Assembly (NCBI RefSeq): GCF_009866965.1
Contig: NZ_SPKJ01000014.1
Coordinates: 1-61,450 of the forward strand
DNA from: Propylenella binzhouense
GTDB taxonomy: Bacteria; Pseudomonadota; Alphaproteobacteria; Rhizobiales; Afifellaceae
DNA length: 61,450 nucleotides
Direction: 5' to 3'
In this document: positions 51,658-61,178 of the stretch, piece by piece
Layout: the number at the start of each line of letters is the position of its first letter
Position numbering within the stretch: the stretch's first letter is position 1
The notes under the pieces: generated by a model
Told to the model about the DNA's origin: nothing
Seen by the model: the letters and a program-made list of their open reading frames with translations, nothing else
Databases searched by the model: none
Translations under genes and position numbers: made by a program

Positions 51658-52723
51658 CGACCCTCCCCAAAGTACCACCACGGCTGGCGATTCCGGCGAA
51701 TCGACCGGCCAGGAGCATCTCCCGGAACGGCTGCGCGCGGCCTTTCGCGGCCTCTTCAAGCGGGGCAACGGCTCCGCGCGGAGCGAAATCGAGGACGTGA
51801 TCGCCGAGGACGAGGCGAGCGGCACCTCGTTCTCTCCCGAGGAGCGCGCCATGCTGCGCGCGATCCTCCGGCTCGGCGACATGCGCGTCGACGACGTGAT
51901 GGTGCCGCGCGCCGACATCGAGGCCGTGGAGGCGGCGTGGTCGGTCTGGCGCGTCCTCCTCGCCTTCCGCGAGGCGGGACACAGCCGGATGCCCGTCTAC
52001 CGCGAGACGCTCGATGACCCGATCGGCATGATCCACATCAAGGACGTGATGGCCTGGATCACCGACACGGCCGCGGCCGGGCCGCGCCCGCCGGAGGACG
52101 AACCGGAGGCCGTTCCCGCCTGCGACCTCGCCGCCGTCGATCTCGGCCTCGGCATCGAGAAGGCGGGCCTCGTCCGGCCCCTCCTCTTCGTGCCGCCTTC
52201 CATGCCGGCGCGCCTTCTCCTCGAGCGCATGCAGGCGAGCCGCACCCAGATCGCACTCGTGATCGACGAATATGGCGGCACCGACGGGCTCGTCTCGATC
52301 GAGGACCTCGTCGAGATCATCGTGGGCGAGATCGAGGACGAGTACGACCTCGAGGAGGAGGTCAAGGTGGTCAAGGTCGCCGACGGCCAGTACGTGGCCG
52401 ACGCGCGCACCTCGATCGAGGACGCCCAGGCGGTGATCGGCGAGAACTTCCGCCCGCGCGAGGAGGACCAGGACGTCGAGACGGTCGGCGGCCTCGTCTT
52501 CGCGGCGACCGGCCGGATCCCCGTCCGCGGCGAGATCGTCAACGCCGTCGAGGGCTACGAGTTCGAGATCCTCGACGCCGATCCGCGGCGGATCAAGCGC
52601 ATCCGGATCCGCGAACGGCGGAAGCTCGTCCCGCGCGTCCGCCAGAAGGTCGGCCGCGATCCGGAGGCGCGGCGGCGCCCCGAGCCGCCCCCCGAGCCGC
52701 CCAGTGACGCAGACGCCGCTTGA
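51650..52723 (+). CDS. corC: CorC/TlyC-like CBS-domain protein
   Basis: 357 residues. Two CBS domains (about 75-205) begin with MRVDDVMVPRADIEAV and include LLLERMQASRTQIALVIDEYGGTDGLVSIEDLVEIIVGEIEDEYD; a CorC_HlyC domain (about 235-315) follows. There is no membrane domain, which fits CorC and not the longer hemolysin-III-like paralogues. Proposed role in Mg2+/Co2+ efflux. A charged Pro/Arg tail of about 40 residues is extra. It overlaps ybeY by 8 bp and lnt by 20 bp. Confidence 0.93.
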   Translation: MTDDPPQSTTTAGDSGESTGQEHLPERLRAAFRGLFKRGNGSARSEIEDVIAEDEASGTSFSPEERAMLRAILRLGDMRVDDVMVPRADIEAVEAAWSVWRVLLAFREAGHSRMPVYRETLDDPIGMIHIKDVMAWITDTAAAGPRPPEDEPEAVPACDLAAVDLGLGIEKAGLVRPLLFVPPSMPARLLLERMQASRTQIALVIDEYGGTDGLVSIEDLVEIIVGEIEDEYDLEEEVKVVKVADGQYVADARTSIEDAQAVIGENFRPREEDQDVETVGGLVFAATGRIPVRGEIVNAVEGYEFEILDADPRRIKRIRIRERRKLVPRVRQKVGRDPEARRRPEPPPEPPSDADAA

Positions 52724-54371
52724 AGTCGCGCGCCGCGTCGGCCAGCAAGGGTCGAGCGGCAGCGAATCGGCGGCGCTGATGGATCGGCTGGCGAACTGGG
52801 TGATCCTGTCCTGGGGCTGGCGGCGGCGCGGCATCGCCTTCTGCGCCGGCGCCGCGTCCGCGCTCGCCCAGCCGCCCTTCTTCCTGTTCCCGGTTCTCTG
52901 GCTCACCTTTCCCGTCCTGGTCTGGCTGATCGACGGCGCGGATTCGACGTCGCGGAGCGGCGCCGGCCGGCGTTTCCGCCCGGCCTTCGCGACCGGGTGG
53001 TGGTTCGGGTTCGGCTACTTCCTGGCGGGGCTCTGGTGGGTCGGCGCCGCCTTCCTCGTCGACGCCGAACAGTTCGGCTGGATGATGCCGTTCGCCGTGC
53101 TCGCGCTGCCAGCCGGCCTCGCGCTCTTCTGGGGCGCGGCAGCCGCCTTCGCCCGGCTCCTCTGGTCGGGCTCCTGGACGCGCGTCTTCGCGCTCGCCGC
53201 CGCCCTCGGCGGCGCCGAATGGCTGCGCGGGAACGTGCTCACCGGATTTCCCTGGAACGCGGTCGGCTACGCGCTGACGGCGGGGGAGCCGCTGATGCAG
53301 TCCGCCGCGCTCTTCGGCGTGCCGGGCCTCACGGTGCTCGCGGTCGCCGTCTTCGCCGCCCCGGCCGTGCTCGCGCCGGCCGCCGGGCGCGCGGGACGGA
53401 ACATCGTGCTGCCCGCATTGTCGGTCCTCGCGGTGGCGGCGCTCGCGCTCTCCGGGATGCTCCGCCTCGCCCATGCCGACCGTGCCATGGTGCCGGACCT
53501 CTCGATCCGGATCATGCAGCCGGCCATCGACCAGGCGCAGAAATGGCTGCCGGAGAACCGCACCTCCGTGGTCGACACCTATCTCAGGCTGTCGCAGAGC
53601 GAGGCGCGGCCGCTTTCGGCCGGCACGGTGCTCGTCTGGCCGGAATCGGCGTTTCCGTTCGCGCTGATGCGCCATCCGGACGTGCTCGGATCGATCGCGG
53701 ACATGCTGCCGCGCGGCTCCGTCCTGGTGACGGGCGCCGCCCGCATCGACGACTCGGAAGCCGGCCGGCCGCGCTACTACAACAGCATCTACGTGATCGA
53801 CGACCGCGGCACTGTCACCGACGCCTACGACAAGGTGCACCTGGTGCCGTTTGGAGAATACCTGCCGTTCCAGGGCCTCTTCGAGGCGCTCGGGCTCGAG
53901 CAGCTGACCAAGCTGCCGGGCGGGTTCTCGGCGGGCCGGCAGAGACGGGCGCTGGCGCTGCCGTCGGGGCAGACCTTCTCGCCGCTCATCTGCTACGAGA
54001 TCATCTTCCCCGGGAAGGTGCTTCCCGCGGGCGACCGGCCCGGCTTCCTCCTCAACGTCACCAATGACGGCTGGTTCGGCCGCACGATCGGTCCGTGGCA
54101 GCATTTCCACCAGGCGCGGGTACGCGCCGTCGAGGAAGGACTGCCGCTCATCCGCGCGGCGAATACCGGAATCTCGGCCGTCATCGACCCCTATGGCCGG
54201 CTCCTCGCGCGCTCCGATCTCGGGGCCGCGGAGGCGATCGACGCGCCGCTTCCGGCCGCCGCTCCGCCCACCTTCCTCGAGCGCCGGCGGGGCTGGATCG
54301 TGCCGCTTCTGCTGGCCGGATCGCTGCTGATTGCGGCGTCCGGAATATGGCGGCGTTCTCCCGGACGTTGA
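52704..54371 (+). CDS. lnt: Apolipoprotein N-acyltransferase
   Basis: 555 residues from a GTG at 52704, inside the end of corC. About seven hydrophobic helices (40-260) precede the nitrilase-like catalytic domain. The Glu-Lys-Cys triad is visible: Glu314 (WPESAFPF), Lys377 (DKVHLVPFGEYLP) and Cys430 (ICYEIIFPG). It adds the third acyl chain to lipoproteins in the inner membrane. A final helix (about 528-545) anchors the C-terminus. It ends the overlapping miaB-to-lnt block. Confidence 0.96.
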   Translation: MTQTPLEVARRVGQQGSSGSESAALMDRLANWVILSWGWRRRGIAFCAGAASALAQPPFFLFPVLWLTFPVLVWLIDGADSTSRSGAGRRFRPAFATGWWFGFGYFLAGLWWVGAAFLVDAEQFGWMMPFAVLALPAGLALFWGAAAAFARLLWSGSWTRVFALAAALGGAEWLRGNVLTGFPWNAVGYALTAGEPLMQSAALFGVPGLTVLAVAVFAAPAVLAPAAGRAGRNIVLPALSVLAVAALALSGMLRLAHADRAMVPDLSIRIMQPAIDQAQKWLPENRTSVVDTYLRLSQSEARPLSAGTVLVWPESAFPFALMRHPDVLGSIADMLPRGSVLVTGAARIDDSEAGRPRYYNSIYVIDDRGTVTDAYDKVHLVPFGEYLPFQGLFEALGLEQLTKLPGGFSAGRQRRALALPSGQTFSPLICYEIIFPGKVLPAGDRPGFLLNVTNDGWFGRTIGPWQHFHQARVRAVEEGLPLIRAANTGISAVIDPYGRLLARSDLGAAEAIDAPLPAAAPPTFLERRRGWIVPLLLAGSLLIAASGIWRRSPGR

Positions 54372-54429
54372 TTGACTTTACCTAGCCGGCACAGCATCGT
54401 GCCCGCGATTGGCCGCATCGGTTCTTCAT

Positions 54430-54458
54430 TTGCCCTGCTTCCACCGGCAGGGTACTTT
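54430..54458 (+). promoter_or_regulatory. Promoter with spacer inverted repeat before the xre gene
   Basis: TTGCCC (54430-54435), 17 bp, TACTTT (54453-54458). The spacer holds an inverted repeat CCCTGC (54433-54438) and GCAGGG (54447-54452) with an 8-bp centre, the placement expected of a repressor operator. Autoregulation by the XRE protein is inferred. Confidence 0.55.
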
Positions 54459-54482
54459 ACGACCACATCCTAGGGGCGCCGG

Positions 54483-54902
54483 GTGAGTGTAGTGGAAGAA
54501 CGGTCGGGCAAGCGCCCGAACCCGACGGACGTGTATGTGGGCAGTCGTGTCCGCATGCGGCGCAAGATGCTGGGCATGAGTCAGGAGCGCCTGGGCGAGC
54601 AGCTGGGAATCACGTTTCAGCAGATCCAGAAGTACGAGAAGGGCACGAACCGGATCGGCGCAAGCCGGCTGCAGCAGCTGGCGACAGTGCTTGATGTGCC
54701 CGTCTCCTACTTCTTCCCGGAGACGGACGGAACCGAGATGCCCGGCCTGCGGGAGGACGGCGCCGGCGATTTCGTGATGGAATTCCTGTCGACGTCGGAA
54801 GGCCTGGAGCTCAACCGCGCCTTCGCGCGGATCCGGGATGCCAAGGTGCGGCGCAAGGTGATCGATCTCGTCCGCTCTCTCGGCGATCAGGATTCTCACT
54901 GA
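54483..54902 (+). CDS. XRE-family transcriptional regulator
   Basis: 139 residues from GTG at 54483. The helix-turn-helix (about 20-75) reads RMRRKMLGMSQERLGEQLGITFQQIQKYEKGTNRIGASRLQQLATVL. The C-terminal part (85-137) is helical and probably dimerises. Proteins with this sequence sit between lnt and metK across Rhizobiales, some linked to symbiosis, exopolysaccharide or cell-cycle control. It has its own promoter with a spacer palindrome and a strong hairpin after it. Confidence 0.92.
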   Translation: MSVVEERSGKRPNPTDVYVGSRVRMRRKMLGMSQERLGEQLGITFQQIQKYEKGTNRIGASRLQQLATVLDVPVSYFFPETDGTEMPGLREDGAGDFVMEFLSTSEGLELNRAFARIRDAKVRRKVIDLVRSLGDQDSH

Positions 54903-54940
54903 CGCGCGCCGCAACGGCACCCGAACGCCATCACTTGACG

Positions 54941-54978
54941 ACGAAGCGGGGGCGGGGCAAGTGTTGCCCGCCCTTCGT
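54941..54978 (+). terminator. Strong hairpin between xre and metK
   Basis: GGGCGGGGCAA (54950-54960) pairs with TTGCCCGCCC (54964-54973), one G bulged, across a 3-nt loop; ACGAA (54941-54945) and TTCGT (54974-54978) extend it. T-rich DNA (TTCGTTTCGCTT) follows. It most likely ends the xre transcript; the metK promoter lies after it. Confidence 0.6.
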
Positions 54979-54983
54979 TTCGC

Positions 54984-55012
54984 TTGGGCCGTGATTTCAC
55001 TTCCAGTATTCT
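54984..55012 (+). promoter_or_regulatory. Putative metK promoter with internal palindrome
   Basis: TTGGGC (54984-54989), 17 bp, TATTCT (55007-55012). The start point would be near 55019, leaving about 15 nt of leader, too short for a SAM riboswitch. GTGATTTCAC (54991-55000; GTGA-TT-TCAC) fills the spacer and is a candidate operator. Confidence 0.5.
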
Positions 55013-55033
55013 CATCACCGGGACACAAGTCAT

Positions 55034-56203
55034 ATGGCGCGTCGCAGCTATCACTTTACCAGCGAGTCGGTCTCCGAAGGGCATCCTGACAAGGTCTGCG
55101 ACCGCATCTCCGACACCATCGTGGACGCGCATCTCGCTGCTGTCCCGGAGGCGCGGGTCGCCTGCGAGACGCTCGCCACGACCAACCGCGTCGTGATCGC
55201 CGGCGAGGTGCGCGGCTCCGCCGACATCGACGCCGAGGCCGTCAAGCGGCTCGCCCGCGAGGCCGTGCGCGACATCGGCTACGAGCAGGAAGGCTTCCAC
55301 TGGGACAACTGCGACATCGAGGTGCTGCTTCACGAGCAGTCGTCCGACATCGCGCAGGGCGTCGACAGCCGCGAGAACAAGGACGAGGGCGCCGGCGACC
55401 AGGGCATCATGTTCGGCTATGCGTGCCGCGAGACGCCGGAACTCATGCCGGCGCCGATCCACTACGCCCACAAGATCCTCCGCCGCCTCGCCGAGGTGCG
55501 CCACGCCGGCACGGAGCCTGCGCTCGGCCCGGACGCCAAGTCCCAGGTCACCGTGGACTATCGCGACGGCCAGCCGGTCGCGGTGAGCTCCATCGTGCTT
55601 TCGACCCAGCATCTCGACGAGACGCTCGAATCCGCCGACGTGCGCCGCATCGTCGAGCCCTATATCCGCGAAGTGCTGCCGGAGAGCTGGATCAGCAGCG
55701 ACACGGTCTGGCACGTGAACCCGACCGGCAAGTTCGTGATCGGGGGTCCCGACGGCGATTGCGGCCTGACCGGCCGCAAGATCATCGTCGACACCTATGG
55801 CGGCGCGGCGCCCCATGGCGGCGGCGCGTTCTCGGGCAAGGACCCGACCAAGGTCGACCGCTCGGCCGCCTATGCCGCGCGCTACCTGGCGAAGAACGTC
55901 GTCGCCGGCGGCTTCGCGGAGCGCTGCACGATCCAGCTCTCCTACGCCATCGGCGTGCCGCAGCCGCTGTCGATCTTCGTCGACACGCAGGGGACTGCGA
56001 CTGTCGACGAGGCGGCGCTGGAGAAGGCGCTCGGGCAGGTGATGGACCTCTCGCCGCGCGGCATCCGCCAGCGCCTGGGCCTCAACCGCCCGATCTATGC
56101 GCGCACCTCGGCGTACGGCCATTTCGGCCGCGATCCGGAGCCGGACGGCGGCTTCTCCTGGGAGCGGACCGATCTCATCGACGCCATTTCGGACGCGCTC
56201 TGA
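55034..56203 (+). CDS. metK: S-adenosylmethionine synthetase
   Basis: 389 residues. Makes SAM from methionine and ATP. Signature segments are [20 protein letters not shown] (substrate and Mg), [12 protein letters not shown], the ATP-binding [44 protein letters not shown] loop and [13 protein letters not shown] near the end. The ATG at 55034 begins [15 protein letters not shown]. It is followed after 4 bp by trmB. Confidence 0.97.
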   Translation: MARRSYHFTSESVSEGHPDKVCDRISDTIVDAHLAAVPEARVACETLATTNRVVIAGEVRGSADIDAEAVKRLAREAVRDIGYEQEGFHWDNCDIEVLLHEQSSDIAQGVDSRENKDEGAGDQGIMFGYACRETPELMPAPIHYAHKILRRLAEVRHAGTEPALGPDAKSQVTVDYRDGQPVAVSSIVLSTQHLDETLESADVRRIVEPYIREVLPESWISSDTVWHVNPTGKFVIGGPDGDCGLTGRKIIVDTYGGAAPHGGGAFSGKDPTKVDRSAAYAARYLAKNVVAGGFAERCTIQLSYAIGVPQPLSIFVDTQGTATVDEAALEKALGQVMDLSPRGIRQRLGLNRPIYARTSAYGHFGRDPEPDGGFSWERTDLIDAISDAL

Positions 56204-56207
56204 ACCC

Positions 56208-56969
56208 TTGCCGGAAAGACGCGCCGGCGCCTTCTTCGGACGGCGCGTCGGCAAGCCGCTCAAGCCCTCCCAGCAGGCGGCGCTCACCCGCCACCTGCCC
56301 GGCCTGAGGCTCGACCCGCAGACGCCGCCGCCAGTACGCGCGGCGGCGCTGTTCCCTCGCCCTGTCGAGCGCATCCAGCTTGAGATCGGGACGGGCGGGG
56401 GCGAGCATCTCCTCGCTTGCGCGGCCGCCGATCCGGGCGCCGGCTTCATCGGCGTCGAGCCCTTCGTCGCAGCCTTCGCCAAGGGCGTGCAGGCGCTCGG
56501 CGAAGCGGGCCTGACGAACGTCCGGCTCTATGACGACGACGCGGTTCCGCTGCTCGACTGGCTGCCGCCGGGGCAGATCGCCGAGGTGGACCTGCTCTAT
56601 CCCGATCCGTGGCCGAAGCGCCGGCACTGGAAGCGGCGCTTCGTCAATCCGGACAATCTCGACCGCATCTGCCGCCTGCTCGTGCCGGGCGGCCTGTTCC
56701 GGTTCGCGAGCGACCTTCCGAGCTACGTCGACTGGACGCTCGCCACGGTCGAGGCGCATGGCGTGCTCGCCTGGACGGCAGAGACGGCCGACGACTGGCG
56801 CCGGCCCTGGCCCGGCTGGCCCGGCACCCGCTACGAGGCGAAGGCCTTGGCGGCAGGCCGCAGGCCGACCTATCTCACCTTCCGCCTGCCGGCGCAGGAC
56901 GATCGCCCGGCTCAGGACGATCGCAAGGACCGGGCCGAAGGCGGCCGGCCGGGAGGGACGACCAGATGA
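56208..56969 (+). CDS. trmB: TrmB, tRNA (guanine-N7-)-methyltransferase
   Basis: 253 residues from TTG at 56208. No ATG or GTG lies near the conserved N-terminus (FFGRRVGKPLKPSQQAAL), so TTG is the best start; the preceding stop of metK is 4 bp away and may couple translation. SAM-binding LEIGTGGGEHLL and the tRNA-site motif DLLYPDPWPKRRHWKRRFV are clear. It forms m7G46. The C-terminal charged repeat (AQDDRPAQDDRKD) is extra. Overlaps the next gene by 4 bp. Confidence 0.93.
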   Translation: MPERRAGAFFGRRVGKPLKPSQQAALTRHLPGLRLDPQTPPPVRAAALFPRPVERIQLEIGTGGGEHLLACAAADPGAGFIGVEPFVAAFAKGVQALGEAGLTNVRLYDDDAVPLLDWLPPGQIAEVDLLYPDPWPKRRHWKRRFVNPDNLDRICRLLVPGGLFRFASDLPSYVDWTLATVEAHGVLAWTAETADDWRRPWPGWPGTRYEAKALAAGRRPTYLTFRLPAQDDRPAQDDRKDRAEGGRPGGTTR

Positions 56970-57373
56970 GCGCGGTTCCGGACGATCGGGCGAGGCGCGA
57001 GATCGAGGAACTCTTCGCGCAGTACGCGTCGGGCTTCGACGACGCGGATGCGGCGGCCATCGCCGCCTGCTTCGCGTTTCCCGCCGTCATCTGGCAGCTC
57101 GGCGAGGGCCACGTCTTCGAGGATGCCGAGGAGATCGAGGAGAACGCGGAAGCGCTGATCGACGTCTTCGACGAGGCCGGGATCGTCCTCACCACCCCGG
57201 AGACGACTACGCTCCTCCTGGCGGGCGGCACCGCCTTCGCCACCGTCGACTGGCGGCAGGAGGGCCAGGACGGGGAGCTTCTCCACGCGTTCCGTTGCCA
57301 CTACACCTTGATCCGGCACGGCGAGGCATGGCGGATCGCCGTCATCGTGAACGACGAGCCCGAGGGGGACTGA
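56966..57373 (+). CDS. SnoaL/NTF2-like protein
   Basis: 135 residues, one alpha+beta cone domain: the N-terminal helix [32 protein letters not shown] and late strands [34 protein letters not shown]. This fold includes DUF4440 and SnoaL-like proteins that bind small hydrophobic ligands. The catalytic residues cannot be judged. It overlaps trmB by 4 bp and is 1 bp before the enoyl-CoA hydratase gene. Confidence 0.8.
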   Translation: MSAVPDDRARREIEELFAQYASGFDDADAAAIAACFAFPAVIWQLGEGHVFEDAEEIEENAEALIDVFDEAGIVLTTPETTTLLLAGGTAFATVDWRQEGQDGELLHAFRCHYTLIRHGEAWRIAVIVNDEPEGD

Positions 57374-57374
57374 G

Positions 57375-58148
57375 ATGGCCTACGAGCAGGTCCGACTGGA
57401 GCGGCGGGGCCGGGCCGCGCTGATCACTCTCAACCGCCCGAAGGCGCTCAACGCGCTCTCCGCGGATCTCCTCGCCGAGCTCACCGAGGCGCTCGACGAG
57501 ATCGCCGAGGACGAGCGCATCGGGGCGACCGTCATCACCGGCTCGGAGCGGGCCTTCGCCGCCGGGGCCGACATCAAGGAAATGGTCGAGCTCGATCCGG
57601 TCGCCGCCTATCGCGACGATTTCCTTTCCGGCTGGGAGCGGGTCGCCGCGCACCGCAAGCCGCTCGTGGCGGCGGTGGCGGGCTACGCCCTCGGCGGCGG
57701 CTGCGAGCTCGCCATGATGTGCGACTTCATCCTCGCGGCCGACAATGCGCGCTTCGGGATGCCGGAGATCACGCTCGGCATCATTCCCGGCATCGGCGGG
57801 ACCCAGCGGCTGATCCGCTCCGTCGGCAAGGCGAAGGCGATGGAGATGATCCTGACCGGCCGCACCATGGACGCCGTCGAGGCGGAGCGCTGCGGGCTCG
57901 TGTCGCGGATCGTCGAGGCGGCGGAGTTGCTCGACGAGGCCGTGCGGGTGGCGCAGCGGATCGCCTCCTTCTCGCTGCCGGCGGTGATGGCCGCCAAGGA
58001 GGCCGTCGGCCGCGCCAACGAGACGACGCTCGCCGAGGGCATCCGCTTCGAGCGCCGGCTGTTCTATTCGCTGTTCGCCACGCTCGACCAGAAGGAGGGC
58101 ATGGCGGCCTTCCTGGAGAAGCGCGAGCCGCAGTTCCGCAACCGCTGA
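57375..58148 (+). CDS. Enoyl-CoA hydratase
   Basis: 257 residues, crotonase fold. Oxyanion-hole segments are [11 protein letters not shown] and [15 protein letters not shown]; the catalytic Glu pair lies in the latter (ELAM) and in [18 protein letters not shown]. Typical length for a short-chain beta-oxidation hydratase (FadB/PaaF-like). It lies between the SnoaL gene and the rimP leader. Function in fatty-acid or aromatic-CoA breakdown is family knowledge, not local evidence. Confidence 0.93.
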   Translation: MAYEQVRLERRGRAALITLNRPKALNALSADLLAELTEALDEIAEDERIGATVITGSERAFAAGADIKEMVELDPVAAYRDDFLSGWERVAAHRKPLVAAVAGYALGGGCELAMMCDFILAADNARFGMPEITLGIIPGIGGTQRLIRSVGKAKAMEMILTGRTMDAVEAERCGLVSRIVEAAELLDEAVRVAQRIASFSLPAVMAAKEAVGRANETTLAEGIRFERRLFYSLFATLDQKEGMAAFLEKREPQFRNR

Positions 58149-58181
58149 GGCGCCAGGCCGCCGCCCGGCCCGGCGGCCGGC

Positions 58182-58210
58182 TTGAACTTCGGCCCGGGCG
58201 GGCGTATATG
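58182..58210 (+). promoter_or_regulatory. Sigma70-like promoter of the rimP operon
   Basis: TTGAAC (58182-58187), 17 bp, TATATG (58205-58210). Expected start near 58217, about 105 nt before rimP. The inverted repeat GTCTTC (58211-58216) / GAAGAC (58225-58230) straddles the start site. Confidence 0.6.
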
Positions 58211-58221
58211 GTCTTCAACAT

Positions 58222-58267
58222 CTCGAAGACAGATCGAGAGTGGGTCCACCCGGTCCCGCTCTTTTTT
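58222..58267 (+). promoter_or_regulatory. Attenuator-like leader before rimP
   Basis: Terminator-type hairpin: AGAGTGGG (58237-58244) pairs with CCCGCTCT (58255-58262, one G-U) and ends in six T (58262-58267). An alternative pair, CTCGA (58222-58226) with TCGAG (58234-58238), overlaps its left arm by two bases. A terminator in the leader 55 bp before the gene, with a competing fold, is the layout of an attenuator; a premature-terminator leader before rimP is known in Gammaproteobacteria. Confidence 0.6.
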
Positions 58268-58321
58268 GTTATCTCAACCCCATTCGATCCGGGCCCCGGC
58301 GGGCCGGCATCAGCGAGCGGA

Positions 58322-58876
58322 ATGGACGCGCCCCGACTGACACGCGAAACGGGCCTCGAAGCCCGCATCGCCCATATCGTGGAGCCGGTCGTGAGCGACC
58401 TCGGCTACGAGCTCGTCCGCGTCAAGGTGACGAGCCAGAACGGCATGACCGTCCAGATCATGGCCGAGCGGCCGGACGGCACCATGACCGTCGAAGATTG
58501 CGAGGCCATCAGCCGCAACATCTCGCCGGCGCTCGACGTCGACGACCCGATCGGCCGCGCCTACCACCTCGAGGTCTCCTCCCCCGGCATCGACCGGCCG
58601 CTGACGCGCGCCAAGGATTTCGCGCTCTGGGCCGGCCACGAGGCGAAGGTCGAGATGGCGAGCGCGCAGAACGGCCGGAAGCGCTTCCGCGGCATCCTGA
58701 TCGGGTTGAAGGACGAGACCGCCGGCATCCGCCTTGCCGACGCGGCCGAGCCGAACGAGTTCTGGCTGCCGCTCGAGGATATCGGCGAGGCGAAGCTCGT
58801 GCTGACTGACGAGCTCATCAAGACGGCGCGGCGCAACGCCCCCGCCGAAGACGAAACAACGGACGAATCCGACTGA
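58322..58876 (+). CDS. rimP: RimP ribosome maturation factor
   Basis: 184 residues. N-terminal RimP domain (about 10-90: [53 protein letters not shown]) and C-terminal SH3-like domain. Needed for 30S subunit assembly. Start ATG at 58322 after GAGCGGA; upstream in-frame codons cross the leader terminator and are not coding. First gene of rimP-nusA-ylxR-infB. Confidence 0.95.
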   Translation: MDAPRLTRETGLEARIAHIVEPVVSDLGYELVRVKVTSQNGMTVQIMAERPDGTMTVEDCEAISRNISPALDVDDPIGRAYHLEVSSPGIDRPLTRAKDFALWAGHEAKVEMASAQNGRKRFRGILIGLKDETAGIRLADAAEPNEFWLPLEDIGEAKLVLTDELIKTARRNAPAEDETTDESD

Positions 58877-58896
58877 GACGAGGACGGAGCTGAGCC

Positions 58897-60513
58897 ATGG
58901 CTGTCAGTGCGAACAGGCTCGAACTGCTGCAGATCGCCGACGCGGTCGCGCGCGAGAAGCTGATCGACCGCCGCATCGTGATCGAGGCGATGGAGGACGC
59001 GATCCAGAAGGCCGCGAAGTCCCGCTACGGCGCCGAGACCGACATCCGCGCCGAGATCGACGGGAAGACCGGAGAGATCCGGCTCCAGCGCCTGATGGAG
59101 GTGGTGGAGAATCCCGAGGACTTCGCGACCCAGATCGCGCTCGAGGATGCCCGCCGCCGCAATCCGGCCGCCCAGATCGGCGATTTCATCTCCGAGCCGC
59201 TGCCGCCCCTCGACTACGGGCGGATCGCCGCGCAGTCGGCCAAGCAGGTCATCATGCAGAAGGTGCGGGACGCCGAGCGCGACCGCCAGTATGACGACTA
59301 CAAGGACCGCATCGGCGACATCGTGAACGGCACGGTGAAGCGGGTCGAATACGGCAACGTCGTCGTCGATCTCGGCCGGGCCGAGGCGATCATCCGCCGC
59401 GACGAGCTCATCCCGCGCGAGAATTTCCGCTACGGCGACCGCGTGCGCGCCTATGTCTACGACGTCCGGCGCGAGCAGCGCGGCCCGCAGATCTTCCTCT
59501 CCCGCACCCATCCGCAGTTCATGGCGAAGCTCTTCACCATGGAGGTGCCGGAGATCTATGACGGCATCATCGAGATCAAGTCGGTTGCCCGCGATCCCGG
59601 CAGCCGGGCGAAGATCGCGGTCGTCTCGCACGATTCCTCGATCGACCCGGTCGGCGCCTGCGTCGGCATGCGCGGCAGCCGCGTCCAGGCGGTGGTGCAG
59701 GAGCTCGCCGGCGAGCGCATCGACATCATTCCGTGGAACCCCGACGCCGCGACCTTCATCGTCAACGCCCTGCAGCCGGCGGAAGTCTCGAAGGTCGTGC
59801 TCGACGAGGACGCCGAGCGCATCGAGGTGGTCGTGCCGGACGACCAGCTCTCGCTCGCCATCGGCCGGCGCGGCCAGAACGTGCGCCTCGCCTCCCAGCT
59901 CACCGGCTGGGACATCGACATCCTGACCGAGGACGAGGAATCGGAGCGGCGCCAGAAGGAGTTCGCCGAACGGACCGACCTCTTCGTGAAGGCGCTCGAC
60001 GTCGACGAGATGGTGGCGCAGCTCCTCGCCTCGGAAGGGTTTGCGAGCGTCGACGAGGTTGCCTATGTAGACCTCGACGAGGTCGCCTCGATCGAAGGCT
60101 TCGACGAGGAGACAGCCGAGGAGCTGCAGACGCGCGCCCGCGAATATCTCGAGGAGATCGACCGGGCGAACGACGAGGAGCGGCGCAAGCTCGGGGTCTC
60201 CGACGACCTCAAGGCGGTGCCCGGCCTCAGCACGGCGATGCTGGTCGCGCTCGGCAAGAACGACATCAAGACGCTCGAGGATCTCGGCTATTGCGCGGTC
60301 GACGATCTCGTCGGCTGGACCGAGCGGAAGAACGGTGAGACGCAGCGTTTCGAAGGCGCACTCTCCGGCTTCGACATTTCGCGCCAGGAGGCGGAAGAGG
60401 TCGTGATGGCGGCCCGGCGCATGGCCGGGCTCATCGAGGAGACCGAGGAGCCGTCGCCCGAAGGCGAAGAGGACGAGGGCGAAGGCGAAGGCGAGGAGAC
60501 GACGGCGGCTTGA
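58897..60513 (+). CDS. nusA: NusA transcription termination/antitermination factor
   Basis: 538 residues. Order: N-terminal RNA polymerase-binding domain (1-130), S1 domain (about 135-200, [21 protein letters not shown]), two KH domains (about 205-345, [18 protein letters not shown] and [15 protein letters not shown]), two acidic helix-hairpin-helix repeats (about 365-500) and a Glu/Gly-rich tail. Lies 20 bp after rimP and overlaps ylxR by 4 bp. Confidence 0.97.
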   Translation: MAVSANRLELLQIADAVAREKLIDRRIVIEAMEDAIQKAAKSRYGAETDIRAEIDGKTGEIRLQRLMEVVENPEDFATQIALEDARRRNPAAQIGDFISEPLPPLDYGRIAAQSAKQVIMQKVRDAERDRQYDDYKDRIGDIVNGTVKRVEYGNVVVDLGRAEAIIRRDELIPRENFRYGDRVRAYVYDVRREQRGPQIFLSRTHPQFMAKLFTMEVPEIYDGIIEIKSVARDPGSRAKIAVVSHDSSIDPVGACVGMRGSRVQAVVQELAGERIDIIPWNPDAATFIVNALQPAEVSKVVLDEDAERIEVVVPDDQLSLAIGRRGQNVRLASQLTGWDIDILTEDEESERRQKEFAERTDLFVKALDVDEMVAQLLASEGFASVDEVAYVDLDEVASIEGFDEETAEELQTRAREYLEEIDRANDEERRKLGVSDDLKAVPGLSTAMLVALGKNDIKTLEDLGYCAVDDLVGWTERKNGETQRFEGALSGFDISRQEAEEVVMAARRMAGLIEETEEPSPEGEEDEGEGEGEETTAA

Positions 60514-61178
60514 CGGCGGCGGAAGGCGGCGCAAAGGGACCGCGGGCGGGGCGGACTCGCACCTGCATCGCGACGCGGACGCAGCGGCCGGAGGCCGAGC
60601 TCCTCCGCTTCGTGGCCGGCCCGGAGGGAGAAGTCGTCCCCGATCTCAGGGCGCGCCTGCCCGGTCGCGGCGTGTGGGTCGGGGCGGAACGCCGCCTCGT
60701 GGAGGAGGCGGTCCGGAAGAACCTCTTCGCCCGCGCGCTGAAGCAGCCGGTGAAGGCCGGCCCGGAGCTGCCCGGCTTGGTCGGCGAGCTTCTCCGCAAG
60801 TCGGCGCTCGGCCGGCTCGGGCTCGCACGGAAGGCCGGCGAGGCCGTCACGGGCTTCGCCAAGGTCGAGGCCACGATCGAGAGCGGCCGCGCGGCGGCGC
60901 TCGTGATTGCGGCGGACGCGGCCGAGGACGGCCGGCGCAAGATGGAGGCGGCGCTCAGACGCCGCTCGGGATCGGTCGCGACGATCCCGGTCATCCGCGT
61001 CTTCTGCGCGGAGGATTTGAGTTTGGCATTGGGCCGGCCACATGTGATACATGCTGCCGTGCTCCACGGCCCGGCAGGACGAAATTTCGCGGCAGCGGCC
61101 GAGCGCATTGCCCATTACGAGGGTTGCACGGCCGGCTCCGCCGCGGACCGAGAAGGCGACGCCAGGAACGACGAATGA
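60510..61178 (+). CDS. ylxR: YlxR (DUF448) fused to an L7Ae-like domain
   Basis: 222 residues from a TTG at 60510 overlapping the nusA stop. The YlxR part (about 15-85: RTCIATRTQRPEAELLRFV, PGRGVWV) is an RNA-binding fold between nusA and infB in most bacteria. The second half (about 90-200: LGLARKAGEAVTGFAKVEATIESGRAAALVIAADAAEDGRRKM) is an L7Ae/L30e-like domain; the fusion is normal in Alphaproteobacteria. Overlaps infB by 4 bp. Confidence 0.9.
   Translation: MTAAEGGAKGPRAGRTRTCIATRTQRPEAELLRFVAGPEGEVVPDLRARLPGRGVWVGAERRLVEEAVRKNLFARALKQPVKAGPELPGLVGELLRKSALGRLGLARKAGEAVTGFAKVEATIESGRAAALVIAADAAEDGRRKMEAALRRRSGSVATIPVIRVFCAEDLSLALGRPHVIHAAVLHGPAGRNFAAAAERIAHYEGCTAGSAADREGDARNDE

Noticed and set aside
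54903-55033. SAM or SAH riboswitch before metK
   Set aside because: No conserved SAM-II or SAM/SAH core seen, and the likely promoter leaves only about 15 nt of leader.
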